Assembly: GCA_002385675.1 (NCBI GenBank)
Contig: DGDY01000271.1
Location: forward strand, 668-20,772
DNA: 20,105 bases
From: Anaerolineales bacterium UBA3940
GTDB taxonomy: Bacteria > Chloroflexota > Anaerolineae > Aggregatilineales > UBA3940
Direction of reading: 5' to 3'
A program made the translations under genes and the position numbers. A model generated the notes under the pieces. That model was not told where the DNA came from and did no database searches. It saw only the letters and a list, made by a program, of their open reading frames with translations. Each line of letters begins with the position of its first letter. Within the stretch, counting starts at the first letter, position 1. Of this stretch, positions 1-7,086 are shown one piece after another.

Positions 1-1305
1 CCCTTCCACGCGCACACGGTCACCGTGCCGGGAGCGTGTGCGGGCTGGTGCGACCTCATCGAGATGCACGGTAGCCTCGACATGGCGAAGGTGCTTGCCC
101 CGGCGATCCGGCTGGCAGAGGAGGGCTTCCCGGTTGCGCCGCTGACTGCGTACTACTGGCAGCGCGGCGCGGAGCAGCAGCTTCGGCATGCGCCGAACGG
201 CCACGAGTTGATGATTGACGGTCGCGCCCCGCGCCCCGGCGAGATCTTCCGCAACCCGACGCTCGCCCGCACGTTGCGCATCATCGCGGAGGGCGGCAAA
301 GACGCCTTCTACCGGGGCGAGATCGGCGAGAAGATCGCGGCGGTGGTCCAGCAGATGGGCGGCCTGATGACGCAGGAGGACCTCGCCGGGCACACCTCGA
401 CGTGGGAGCAGCCGATCAGCACGGTCTATCGCGGCGTGCGCATCTATGAGTGCCCGCCGAACGGCCAGGGCATCACCGCGCTGCTCGCGCTGAACATCCT
501 CTCGCAGTTCGACCTGCCCGCCGACCCGCTCTCTGCCGAGCGTCTGCATCTCATCATCGAGGCGCTGAGGCTGGCCTTTGCCGATTCGCGCTGGTACGTT
601 GCCGACCCGGCCTTCGAGCAGGTCCCGGTCGAGGAGTTGCTGAGTATGGCGTATGCTGGGGAGCGGGCGCGGCTGATCGACCCGCAGCGCGCCACGCTCG
701 ACCAGCGGCACGGCGCGCCCGTCGCCGGATCGGATACCGTTTACCTCAGCGTTGTGGACGGCTACGGCAACGCCTGCTCCTTCATCAACAGCAACTACAT
801 GGGCTTCGGCACCGGCATCGTGCCGGAGGGAACCGGCTTCAGCCTGCAGAACCGGGGGCACAACTTCTCGCTCAACCCAGAGCACCCCAACGCACTCGCG
901 CCGGGCAAGCGCCCGTACCACACCATTATCCCGGCGATGGCGACGCGTGAGACGGATGGCTCGCTTTACGCCAGCTTCGGGGTGATGGGCGGGTTCATGC
1001 AGCCGCAGGGGCATGTGCAGGTGGTGCTGGCGCTGCTCAACGATGGGCTTGACCCGCAGGCGGCACTCGACCGGCCCCGTGTGTGCATCGGCAGCGGCAC
1101 GGCAGGCGGGAGCGTCTCGGTGGAGGCGGGGATCTCGCCGGATGTCGTTGCGCGGCTGGCGGCGATGGGCCACCCCGTCGAGATGGTGAGCGGCTACGAG
1201 CGCGCGCTGTTCGGGCGCGGGCAGATCATCACGCGTGACCCGCAGACGGGGGTGCTGTGCGGCGGTAGCGATCCGCGTGCGGATGGCTGCGCGCTGGGGT
1301 ACTGA
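1..1305 (+). CDS. Gamma-glutamyltransferase family protein (5' partial)
   Basis: The frame is open to the first base of the window, so the N-terminus (roughly the first 100 residues of a family of about 530) is missing; the GTG at 25 is internal. The first visible residues, VTVPGACAGWCDL, are a conserved block of the family. GGTs are Ntn hydrolases that self-cleave before a nucleophilic Thr. Here the motif GSDTVYLSVVDGYGNA puts the candidate nucleophile at codon 736-738, followed by SNYMGFGTGIVPEGTGFSLQNRG. The C-terminus GGSDPRADGCALGY is the usual ending. The NSNYMGFG and ALAPGKRPYHTIIPAM blocks resemble the YwrD/acylase-like branch rather than classical glutathione GGT. The likely reaction is hydrolysis or transfer of gamma-glutamyl (or similar acyl) groups; the substrate is not readable from sequence. 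A signal peptide, if any, lies outside the window. Confidence 0.9.
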   Translation, partial: PFHAHTVTVPGACAGWCDLIEMHGSLDMAKVLAPAIRLAEEGFPVAPLTAYYWQRGAEQQLRHAPNGHELMIDGRAPRPGEIFRNPTLARTLRIIAEGGKDAFYRGEIGEKIAAVVQQMGGLMTQEDLAGHTSTWEQPISTVYRGVRIYECPPNGQGITALLALNILSQFDLPADPLSAERLHLIIEALRLAFADSRWYVADPAFEQVPVEELLSMAYAGERARLIDPQRATLDQRHGAPVAGSDTVYLSVVDGYGNACSFINSNYMGFGTGIVPEGTGFSLQNRGHNFSLNPEHPNALAPGKRPYHTIIPAMATRETDGSLYASFGVMGGFMQPQGHVQVVLALLNDGLDPQAALDRPRVCIGSGTAGGSVSVEAGISPDVVARLAAMGHPVEMVSGYERALFGRGQIITRDPQTGVLCGGSDPRADGCALGY

Positions 1306-1331
1306 TCCCTCTCTAGGGTTCGCCAACTATT

Positions 1332-1359
1332 TTGTCCACGCGCGAGGCTGACTTATACT
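1332..1359 (+). promoter_or_regulatory. Candidate sigma-70 promoter upstream of the FHA gene
   Basis: TTGTCC at 1332-1337 and TATACT at 1354-1359 are separated by 16 bp, in the 91-bp gap after the GGT-family gene. The -10 matches consensus at 5 of 6 positions and the -35 at 4 of 6. It lies about 40 bp upstream of the FHA start, which has a GGGGAG ribosome binding site at 1383-1388. It would drive the FHA-sirtuin pair. This is a prediction from sequence only. Confidence 0.5.
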
Positions 1360-1396
1360 ACAAGCGATGGATAGGCTATAACGGGGAGAGAATCGC

Positions 1397-1972
1397 ATGG
1401 ACGAGCCGCCTGAGCGTGATGGTCCGCGTGATGGTACGCGGCAGGAGGACAGGCCGCCCGCAGCGGATAGGCAAAACGGCCCTGCGACCCCCGAGCGCCG
1501 CCCCGGCGCGGTGCTGCGCGAGGCCTCTGCGCCCGGCCTGAGCGGTGCGCGACCGTCCCCGGTACCGCTGGAGGACACAGGCCGCGTTCGTATGCTCCCC
1601 CCGGAGCCGGAGCCGGTCGCGTGGCGCATCATCCTGCAGACCCTGCACCCCGGCACGACCCGCATCGGCCTGAATGTGTGGCAGCAGCTTGTCATCGGGC
1701 GGCTGGATGGCCCCGATGACGCCGACCCGCCCGGTCTGGACATGTCACCGCACCGTGCGGCGGCGCTCGGCGTGTCGCGGCGGCATGCCGCGCTCATCCC
1801 CGGCGGCGAGGCGCTGTTCCTCGTCGATCTGCACAGCACCAACGGCACGTGGGTCAACGGGACGTATCTGCCGCCGGGCCAGCGTCACCCGCTGAAGCCC
1901 GGCGACCGGATCGAGCTGGGCCTGCTGCGGCTCATCGTGCGCACCGTCACCAAACTCTCACGCAAGAAGTAA
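1397..1972 (+). CDS. FHA-domain protein with a disordered N-terminal region
   Basis: 191 aa. Residues 1-72 are rich in Pro, Arg, Asp and Glu with almost no hydrophobic pattern, so are probably disordered. The C-terminal half is a Forkhead-associated domain, a phosphothreonine-peptide binding fold. Its signature positions are visible: VIGR (99-102), GVSRRHA (125-131) and DLHSTNGTWVNG (144-155), followed by LKPGDRIELG. Gly101/Arg102, Ser127, His130 and Asn149 match the phosphopeptide-contacting and structural residues of the family. No membrane segment or enzymatic domain is seen, so it is probably a cytoplasmic adaptor reading Ser/Thr kinase output; no such kinase gene is in the window. Thr31 (ATPERR) is a possible phosphorylation site in the tail, but this is a guess. 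The start ATG has a GGGGAG site 8 nt upstream. The sirtuin gene follows after 12 nt, so the two are likely co-transcribed. Confidence 0.88.
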   Translation: MDEPPERDGPRDGTRQEDRPPAADRQNGPATPERRPGAVLREASAPGLSGARPSPVPLEDTGRVRMLPPEPEPVAWRIILQTLHPGTTRIGLNVWQQLVIGRLDGPDDADPPGLDMSPHRAAALGVSRRHAALIPGGEALFLVDLHSTNGTWVNGTYLPPGQRHPLKPGDRIELGLLRLIVRTVTKLSRKK

Positions 1973-1984
1973 CCGAGCACTGGC

Positions 1985-2755
1985 ATGGTTTCTGACGAAA
2001 AACTCCAGCAGGCCGCAGAGATGCTCGATGGCGCGCGGCTCGTCTCCGTGCTGAGCGGGGCGGGCATCTCGAAGGAGAGCGGCATCCCCACCTTCCGTGA
2101 GGCTCAGACCGGCCTGTGGGCGCGCTTCGATCCGGAGCAGCTTGCCACGCCGCAAGCTTTCCGGCGCGACCCGGGTCTTGTGTGGTCGTGGTACATGTAC
2201 CGGCTCAGCCTGGTCTCGGAGGTTGCGCCCAACCCGGGGCACCGGGCAGTTGCCGAGCTTGAGTCCCTCGTGCCTCAGGTCGTCGTGCTGACGCAGAACG
2301 TGGATGGCCTGCACACCGAGGCGGGCAGTACCGATGTGGTCGAACTGCACGGCAGCATCCGCCGCCACCGCTGCATGGCGAACTGCCAGGGCAGCCCCAC
2401 GCTGGTGGACATCGACACCGTCCCGCACGATGCGGAAGACGTCCCTCGCTGCCCGCATTGCGGCAACTACCTGCGCCCCGATGTGGTGTGGTTCGGCGAG
2501 ATGCTGCCGGAAGGTGCGATTGAGCGGGCCTTCGACGTAGCGGAGCGCAGCGACGTGATGCTGGTAGTCGGCACGTCGGGCGTGGTGCAGCCGGCGGCGT
2601 CGCTGCCGCTGGTTGCCTTGCAGGCGGGCGCGGGCATCATCGAGGTGAACCCCGCGCCGAGCGAGATCACGCCGCTGGCGCACGTCTACCTGCAGGGGCC
2701 AGCCGGGCAGGTGCTTCCCGCGCTGGTCGATGCGCTCCGCGCCCGGCGGGGGTGA
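1985..2755 (+). CDS. NAD-dependent protein deacylase, class III sirtuin (CobB/SIRT5 type)
   Basis: 256 aa, full length for bacterial Sir2 proteins. Sirtuins remove acyl groups from lysine using NAD+, releasing nicotinamide and O-acyl-ADP-ribose. Visible motifs: GAGISKESGIPTFR (25-38, NAD binding), TQNVDGLH (103-110), the catalytic His in ELHGS (His122), a four-Cys zinc site (C130-x3-C134 and C156-x2-C159), and GTSGVVQPA. Tyr70 and Arg73 in WSWYMYRL match the Tyr/Arg pair of CobB and SIRT5 that binds negatively charged acyl groups. Desuccinylase or demalonylase activity is therefore likely besides deacetylation (inference from the family). The gene lies 12 nt after the FHA gene, and no strong ribosome binding site is visible, which fits translational coupling. 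The gene name cobB could apply, but orthology cannot be shown here. Confidence 0.93.
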   Translation: MVSDEKLQQAAEMLDGARLVSVLSGAGISKESGIPTFREAQTGLWARFDPEQLATPQAFRRDPGLVWSWYMYRLSLVSEVAPNPGHRAVAELESLVPQVVVLTQNVDGLHTEAGSTDVVELHGSIRRHRCMANCQGSPTLVDIDTVPHDAEDVPRCPHCGNYLRPDVVWFGEMLPEGAIERAFDVAERSDVMLVVGTSGVVQPAASLPLVALQAGAGIIEVNPAPSEITPLAHVYLQGPAGQVLPALVDALRARRG

Positions 2756-2770
2756 AACCCTCACCCCCAT

Positions 2771-2811
2771 CCCCTTTCCCGGCCCGACCTGCGGTCGCTG
2801 GGAGAGAGGGG
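2771..2811. repeat. Imperfect inverted-repeat intergenic element
   Basis: Between the sirtuin stop and the next start is a C-rich/G-rich imperfect palindrome. The left arm CCCCTTTCCC (2771-2780) faces GGGAGAGAGGGG (2800-2811), and an inner hairpin CGACC-TGC-GGTCG lies at 2785-2797. It is preceded by CCCTCACCCCCATC at 2758-2771. C-rich/G-rich palindromes of this look occur between genes in many Chloroflexota-like genomes (recollection, not searched). It may be a small dispersed repeat that folds in the mRNA. No T-tract follows, so it is a weak candidate as an intrinsic terminator. Confidence 0.5.
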
Positions 2812-2859
2812 AGACAACTTCTTGAAACCTCTATACGGCTACCGGAAAGCAGGAGGAGC

Positions 2860-4059
2860 ATGAGCGATCAGCCTCGGTACCACTACGTGATCCTCGGTGC
2901 GGGGAGGCAGGGGACCTCCGCCGCCTACGACCTCGCGCGGCACGGCGACGCCGCGCAGATCACGCTTGCGGACCTCGACGCGGCGCGCGCGCAGGAGTCG
3001 GCGGCCCGGGTGAACCGGCTGGCAGGCCGCGCCGTCGCCGAGGGTTGTGCCATCGATGTGACCGACCACCGCGCGCTTGTCGCGCTGCTCGCCGGGGCGG
3101 ATGCCGCGCTGAGCGCTGTGCCCTACTACTACAACCCCGGCATCACCCGCGCGGCGATTGAGGCAGGCGTTCACCTGTGTGACATGGGCGGGCATACTGG
3201 CATCGTCCTTGAGCAGCTTGAGATGGCTCCGGCGGCGCGCGAGGCAGGCGTGAGCATCCTGCCGGACTGCGGCATGGGGCCGGGGCTGGTCAACGTGCTG
3301 GCCGTGTACGTGATGGAGTTGCTCGACGAGACGCGCGAGGTCTACGTGTACGACGCGGGCCTGCCGCAAAACCCGGAGCCGCCCTGGAACTACGAGTTGA
3401 CCTTCCACATCAACGGGCTGACGAACGAGTACGACGGCGAAGTCGAGTTGATCCGCGACGGGCGGCGCGTGAGCGTCGAGGCGCTGAGCGAGTGCCAGAT
3501 GGTCGATCTCGACCGGCTGGGCGTGTTCGAGTCCTTTATCGCCGCCGGCGGCTCGACCGCGCCGCGCACCTTCGAAGGGCTGCTTGACCGCTTCGAGACG
3601 CGCATCCTGCGCTACCCCGGCCATTACGCGTGGTTCAAGGGCTTCAAGACGCTGGGCCTGTTCAGCACCGAGCCACTGCAGGTCGGCGATCAGACGGTGA
3701 TCCCCCGCGAGGTCTATCACGCGCTGCTTGCACCGCATATCGTCAAGCCCGGCATCCGCGACATCTGCCTGATGCGCGCGAAGGGCGTCGGCAGCCGGGA
3801 TGGGCAGCCCGCAACCGTCGTCGTGGACCTCGTCGACCGCTACGACGAGGCGACGGGCTTCACCGGCATGGAACGGCTGACGGGCTGGCACTGCGCGATC
3901 ATGCTGGCGATGCAGGCGCGCGGCATCATCCCGCCGGGGGCGAAGGCGCTGGAGGCGCTGCTGCTCGACGGCACACCGACCGCCGGTGAGGTCATGGCGG
4001 CGGTGCGCGAGCGCGGCATCGAGTTCACGGTGCGCTATGAGGGTCGCGATGTAAACTGA
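2860..4059 (+). CDS. Saccharopine dehydrogenase-like NAD(P)-dependent oxidoreductase
   Basis: The frame is open from a GTG at 2752, but the ATG at 2860 is chosen. It has AGGAGG at 2851-2856, and the Rossmann fold begins right after it; the 36 preceding codons translate the intergenic repeat. The protein is 399 aa. Visible features: the dinucleotide-binding motif ILGAGRQG (residues 11-18), the SAVPYYYNPGITRAAIEAGVHLCDMGG block, and DCGMGPGLVNVLA, all conserved in saccharopine dehydrogenase/lysine 6-dehydrogenase relatives. The C-terminal part (GHYAWFKGFKTLGLF..., then PATVVVDLVDRYDEATGFTGMERLTGWHCAIM) is the family's substrate domain. The length and the PYYYNPG block resemble lysine 6-dehydrogenase-type proteins, but the substrate cannot be fixed from sequence. 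No lysine pathway gene is adjacent. A strong hairpin follows the stop codon. Confidence 0.85.
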   Translation: MSDQPRYHYVILGAGRQGTSAAYDLARHGDAAQITLADLDAARAQESAARVNRLAGRAVAEGCAIDVTDHRALVALLAGADAALSAVPYYYNPGITRAAIEAGVHLCDMGGHTGIVLEQLEMAPAAREAGVSILPDCGMGPGLVNVLAVYVMELLDETREVYVYDAGLPQNPEPPWNYELTFHINGLTNEYDGEVELIRDGRRVSVEALSECQMVDLDRLGVFESFIAAGGSTAPRTFEGLLDRFETRILRYPGHYAWFKGFKTLGLFSTEPLQVGDQTVIPREVYHALLAPHIVKPGIRDICLMRAKGVGSRDGQPATVVVDLVDRYDEATGFTGMERLTGWHCAIMLAMQARGIIPPGAKALEALLLDGTPTAGEVMAAVRERGIEFTVRYEGRDVN

Positions 4060-4110
4060 CTGCGGTGTATGTCTGGGTGGAACACCGGCGGGCCATCCGT
4101 CGTAGTACAG

Positions 4111-4144
4111 GATAGGGGGTGCGGGTGGCCGCACCCTGGCTATC
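4111..4144. terminator. Strong intergenic hairpin, possible terminator
   Basis: GGGTGCGG (4117-4124) and CCGCACCC (4129-4136) form a perfect 8-bp stem around a GTGG loop. GATAG (4111-4115) and CTATC (4140-4144) extend the stem across a small asymmetric internal loop. It lies 52 nt after the oxidoreductase stop. No T-run follows, so it may be a factor-dependent terminator, an mRNA 3'-end stabiliser or a regulatory leader of the membrane-protein pair. It also covers the alternative upstream GTG (4119) of the next gene, which argues against that start. Confidence 0.5.
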
Positions 4145-4196
4145 CCGTCTGGCTGTGACTGGCCAGACCTACGCATCACGGAGTAAACTCGTCGGC

Positions 4197-5192
4197 ATGG
4201 CCCAGGCAACAGTACCGACCCGACACGGACGCCTCGCCCGGCTGCGGCCCGGGTGGGCGCGCTCTGAGCACCCTGTTTACCGGCTGGAGAGCGGGCGGCG
4301 CGTTGCCAACCCGGCGCTGAGAGTCCTGCAGAAGGGCTTTCTGCCACTGATCCTCGCGACTGCCGGGCTGGTGGCGCTGACCATCGCCGTCCTGTTTGGC
4401 CCTCGCCAACTGCTGTGGAACCCCGAAGGCGCGGTGACGAACACGCTTGGCGCGCTGCTCTTCGCCCTTGTGATGCTGCAAGCCTTCACCGGCGCGGCGG
4501 CGAACATCCTCGTCGTTGCGCAGACCGCGCCAGTCATCAGCGGTGAGGTGGAGCTGCAAAGCTGGGGGCTGTTGCGCACGACGCTCCTGCCGCTTCGCGA
4601 GATTGTGCTGGCGAAGTACGCGGCGGCGCTGGCGCATCTGCGCAGCGTGCTCGCCGGGCTGGTCGTGCTGCGTTTTGCGAGCACCGTCACCGGCCTGATC
4701 CTCTTCGCTTATTTCCTGCGCGAGGTGTTTTACTTCGAGCCCTCCCGCCTCTCGATGTGGCTGCGTGAAGGCATGTGGATCATGCCGACCATTGCCGTTC
4801 TGCTGTTTGGGCTGTGGTACGTATCGCAGCCGTTTGTGCAGTTCCTGCTGAGCGGCGCCATCGGGCTGGTCGCCTCGACATTCTCGCGGTCGAGGTCGCG
4901 GGCGGTGGCGATGGCGCTCGCCGGGCGGTTTATCACGTGGGTCGGGTCCATTGTGCTAAACGTTGGGCTGATCTACGGGCTGGTCTTCCTGCTTATCGTG
5001 AACTGGGCGGAGAGCACATCCGCCCCGCTGCAGGTTTTCCGGAGCATGCCGCAGCCCTCGCCGCAGCAGGTGGCCTTTGTGCTCGGCTCAACGGCGACGC
5101 TGTACCTGCTGGTGGTGATCGCCGTGCAGGTCGGGCTGATCGTCGGAGGGCTGGCGCTCGCGCAGCGCCGCGCCCGCAGGATAGGAGGCTAG
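4197..5192 (+). CDS. Polytopic membrane protein, ABC-2 permease-like, unknown function
   Basis: 331 aa from the ATG at 4197. The frame is open further up to a GTG at 4119, but that codon lies inside a hairpin and the extra 26 residues look non-coding; the ribosome binding site at 4197 is weak (GGAG at 4180-4183), so the start is uncertain. A basic, Arg-rich N-terminus (1-47) precedes about six membrane segments near 48-67, 82-108, 150-173, 193-230, 246-268 and 292-322. Residues 114-141, ISGEVELQSWGLLRTTLL then PLREIVLAKYA, resemble the 'E.e.gTle.Ll.tPls..eivlgK' cytoplasmic element of ABC-2 type permeases. No ATP-binding gene is near. The next gene starts 3 nt after the stop and appears to be a diverged paralogue sharing (V/Y)LAGL(V/L)(V/L)xR and GL(V/L)A(S/A)(T/S)F motifs, so the two probably act together. 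Substrate and role are unknown. Confidence 0.75.
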   Translation: MAQATVPTRHGRLARLRPGWARSEHPVYRLESGRRVANPALRVLQKGFLPLILATAGLVALTIAVLFGPRQLLWNPEGAVTNTLGALLFALVMLQAFTGAAANILVVAQTAPVISGEVELQSWGLLRTTLLPLREIVLAKYAAALAHLRSVLAGLVVLRFASTVTGLILFAYFLREVFYFEPSRLSMWLREGMWIMPTIAVLLFGLWYVSQPFVQFLLSGAIGLVASTFSRSRSRAVAMALAGRFITWVGSIVLNVGLIYGLVFLLIVNWAESTSAPLQVFRSMPQPSPQQVAFVLGSTATLYLLVVIAVQVGLIVGGLALAQRRARRIGG

Positions 5193-5195
5193 GCC

Positions 5196-6176
5196 ATGGC
5201 AACCGGTACACAGGCAGAGCCGCCGGGCCGCCTTCAGCGGCTGCGGCAGTTCTCCGCGCGGCGCATGCGGCGACTGCTGCAGATCATCTATTTGCCCGCT
5301 GTGGTGCTGCTCGTGCTGTGGATGCTCACGTTCTTTGCGGTGGCGACCTACCGCAACGCGCCGCAGTGGGTTACCGACGCGCGAAGCTGGGCCATCGGCG
5401 GGCGGCTGGGTCTGACCCTGTGGTCGCTCGTCGGGCTCCAGCTTGTCATGGCGTGGCTGCTGGGGCTGGTAACGGCGGTCGGCGCGGCGCAGGCGGTCAG
5501 TCTGGGCGCGGACCTTCGCCGCCGCTTCCGCGTTGTGCGCCGCCGGGTGCGGGTATACCTCGCCGGGCTGCTGCTCGTGCGGTTGGTGCTGCTCGCTGTG
5601 CTGCTTGCCGGGGCGGTGTTCGTCTTTACGGACTGGCTGGGGCCGGCTATCGACGTGACCGGCGCGGGCCAGTTAGGGCGGACGCTCAACCGGCGGCCCG
5701 TGCTGCCGCTCCTCACTGGCGGGCTGCTGCTCGTGCAGATGCTCGCCGGGCCGTTCCTGCGGGTGCGGTCCAGCCTGGCGCTCGGCCTGCTCGCGGCAAG
5801 CTTCACTCCGAAGCGTGACGAGCGCGTCTGGGCAGCGCTTAACGCGCGGCTGGGGGCGGGCTTCGCGAGCATTCTCGGGGCGGTGTGGTCGGTGGCCATC
5901 GCGGCGTTTGTCCTGCTGCTCATTTATGACCCCGCCTACGAGATCGGTATGCCCCGCGTCTACACGTACGGCCCATTCAACGTCATACCGAACCTGTTCC
6001 CCGGTGTGCCGGAGTACATGGCGCAGGTGCTCACGGTGATGGCAGCCGTTTCGGCAGCGGTCGCCATCCACCTCACCGGGCAGATCGTGCTGCCCCTGTT
6101 CATCCGGTGGATCGCCATGCGGCGGCTGCGGCGACAGGGCGCGGTGGCTGTCAGCCGGGGCGATCAGCCGGTATAA
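5196..6176 (+). CDS. Polytopic membrane protein, partner/paralogue of the upstream gene
   Basis: 326 aa, not recognised as a named family. A basic N-terminus (1-29) leads into about six hydrophobic segments near 30-50, 70-100, 120-145, 170-203, 218-243 and 278-303, with a short basic tail. AGGAGG at 5183-5188 lies 7 nt before the ATG and inside the end of the upstream gene, so the two are translationally linked. VYLAGLLLVRL (120-130) lines up with VLAGLVVLRF of the neighbour. Likewise LALGLLAASFTPKRDER then VWAALNAR (194-218) lines up with GAIGLVASTFSRSRSR then AVAMALAGR, at nearly equal spacing, suggesting an old duplication. The ABC-2-like EIVLAK element of the neighbour is replaced by an Arg-rich stretch (108-118). 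It is plausibly one half of a heteromeric membrane complex. The stop codon overlaps the -10 box of a downstream promoter. Confidence 0.78.
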   Translation: MATGTQAEPPGRLQRLRQFSARRMRRLLQIIYLPAVVLLVLWMLTFFAVATYRNAPQWVTDARSWAIGGRLGLTLWSLVGLQLVMAWLLGLVTAVGAAQAVSLGADLRRRFRVVRRRVRVYLAGLLLVRLVLLAVLLAGAVFVFTDWLGPAIDVTGAGQLGRTLNRRPVLPLLTGGLLLVQMLAGPFLRVRSSLALGLLAASFTPKRDERVWAALNARLGAGFASILGAVWSVAIAAFVLLLIYDPAYEIGMPRVYTYGPFNVIPNLFPGVPEYMAQVLTVMAAVSAAVAIHLTGQIVLPLFIRWIAMRRLRRQGAVAVSRGDQPV

Positions 6177-6177
6177 T
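6148..6177 (+). promoter_or_regulatory. Candidate promoter for the polysaccharide locus, overlapping a stop codon
   Basis: A perfect TATAAT (6172-6177) is preceded after 18 bp by CTGTCA (6148-6153, 4 of 6 to TTGACA). The TAA stop of the membrane-protein gene (6174-6176) lies inside the -10 box. The box sits 66 bp upstream of the rmlD GTG start, leaving room for a leader of about 60 nt. The -10 is convincing; the -35 is moderate. This would be the main promoter for the rmlD-GT2-phosphoesterase segment. Confidence 0.6.
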
Positions 6178-6243
6178 CGGGCGCGCAGCAGTAACCCGGG
6201 GTGAGGGCTGCGTGCCCGCCCCACACAAGTCTCAGGGGGAATT

Positions 6244-7086
6244 GTGCGAATCTTTATTACGGGCAGCCGCGGCCAGCTTGGCACGGCTCTGTGGAAGCGT
6301 CTGAGCGCCGACCACACGCTCGAAGCGGGCGACCTGCCGGACTGGGACATGACTGACCCCGGCGGGGCGGCGCAGCGTATCATCGACTTCGCACCCGACG
6401 TGGTGATCCACGCGGCGGCGATGACAAACGTGGACTACGCCGCCGAGCACCCCGAGGAGGCGGTGCGGGTCAACGGCATCGGTACGTACAACGTCGTGAT
6501 GGCCTGCCGTGAGGTCGGGGCGGCGCTGGTGCATGTCAGCACGAACGAAGTCTTTGACGGGCAGGCGTCTCGCCCCTATCAGGAGTACGACGCCCGCCGC
6601 CCGATCAACCCGTACGGGTATTCCAAGTTTGTCGCCGAGCAGGTCGTCGAGCGCTTCGCGCCACAGTACGCCATCGTGCGGACGGCGTGGCTGTACGGGC
6701 CGAACGGCGTGAACTTTATCCATAAGATCCTCCAGCGAGCCCGCGCGGGGCAGGCGCTGCGCGTCGTCACCGACGAGGTCGGCTCGCCGACGTATGTATG
6801 CGACCTGGCCGACGGCATCGCCCGGCTGGTTGAGCTGGAGCGGCCCGGCGTGTTCCACCTGGTGAACGCGGGCGCGTGCTCCCGCTACGAGTTTGCACAG
6901 GAGATCGTGCGGCTGGCCGGGCTGGACGTGCCGATTGAGCCGATCACGTCGGACGCCTTCAAGCGCGCCTCGACGCCGCCGCCCTACGCGCCGCTCGACA
7001 ATGTGTTCGCCGCCGCGCTGGGCGTGAGCCTGCGCCCGTGGCAGGAGGCACTCGCCGAGTACATCCGCGAGCATGAATCCGCATGA
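6244..7086 (+). CDS. rfbD: dTDP-4-dehydrorhamnose reductase (RmlD)
   Basis: 280 aa, usual length. RmlD catalyses the last step of dTDP-L-rhamnose synthesis, the NAD(P)H-dependent reduction of dTDP-4-keto-L-rhamnose, in the cytoplasm. It is a short-chain dehydrogenase: the nucleotide-binding motif GSRGQLG is at residues 7-13. The DVVIHAAAMTNVDYAAEHPEEA block is conserved, STNEVFDG (99-106) is the active-site strand (usually STDYVFDG), and YGYSK (124-128) is the catalytic YxxxK. RTAWLYGPNGVNF and the C-terminal RP(Y)APLDN-like block (here PPPYAPLDN) fit the family. The start is GTG with AGGGGGA at 6234-6240. The Asp-to-Asn change in STNEVF is mild. It overlaps the next glycosyltransferase by ATGA. 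rmlA is about 7.4 kb downstream in the same locus; rmlB and rmlC are absent here. Confidence 0.92.
   Translation: MRIFITGSRGQLGTALWKRLSADHTLEAGDLPDWDMTDPGGAAQRIIDFAPDVVIHAAAMTNVDYAAEHPEEAVRVNGIGTYNVVMACREVGAALVHVSTNEVFDGQASRPYQEYDARRPINPYGYSKFVAEQVVERFAPQYAIVRTAWLYGPNGVNFIHKILQRARAGQALRVVTDEVGSPTYVCDLADGIARLVELERPGVFHLVNAGACSRYEFAQEIVRLAGLDVPIEPITSDAFKRASTPPPYAPLDNVFAAALGVSLRPWQEALAEYIREHESA

Noticed and set aside
1306..1320. CCCT...AGGG hairpin after the GGT-family gene as terminator
   Set aside because: Only a 4-bp stem, with no T-tract directly after it.
4119..4196. Upstream GTG start for the first membrane protein
   Set aside because: It lies inside a strong hairpin without a ribosome binding site, and the added 26 residues look non-coding.
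2839..4347. 502-aa open frame on the minus strand
   Set aside because: Antisense to the saccharopine dehydrogenase-like gene, with no recognisable domain; the plus-strand protein has a clear Rossmann motif and a Shine-Dalgarno site.
4775..5818. 347-aa plus-strand frame overlapping the membrane-protein pair
   Set aside because: Ala/Arg/Gly-rich composition without structure, spanning the junction of two frames that encode coherent membrane segments.
4197..6176. Membrane pair as polysaccharide flippase/polymerase (Wzx/Wzy)
   Set aside because: Only about six membrane segments each rather than the 10-14 of Wzx/Wzy, and they lie upstream of the locus promoter.
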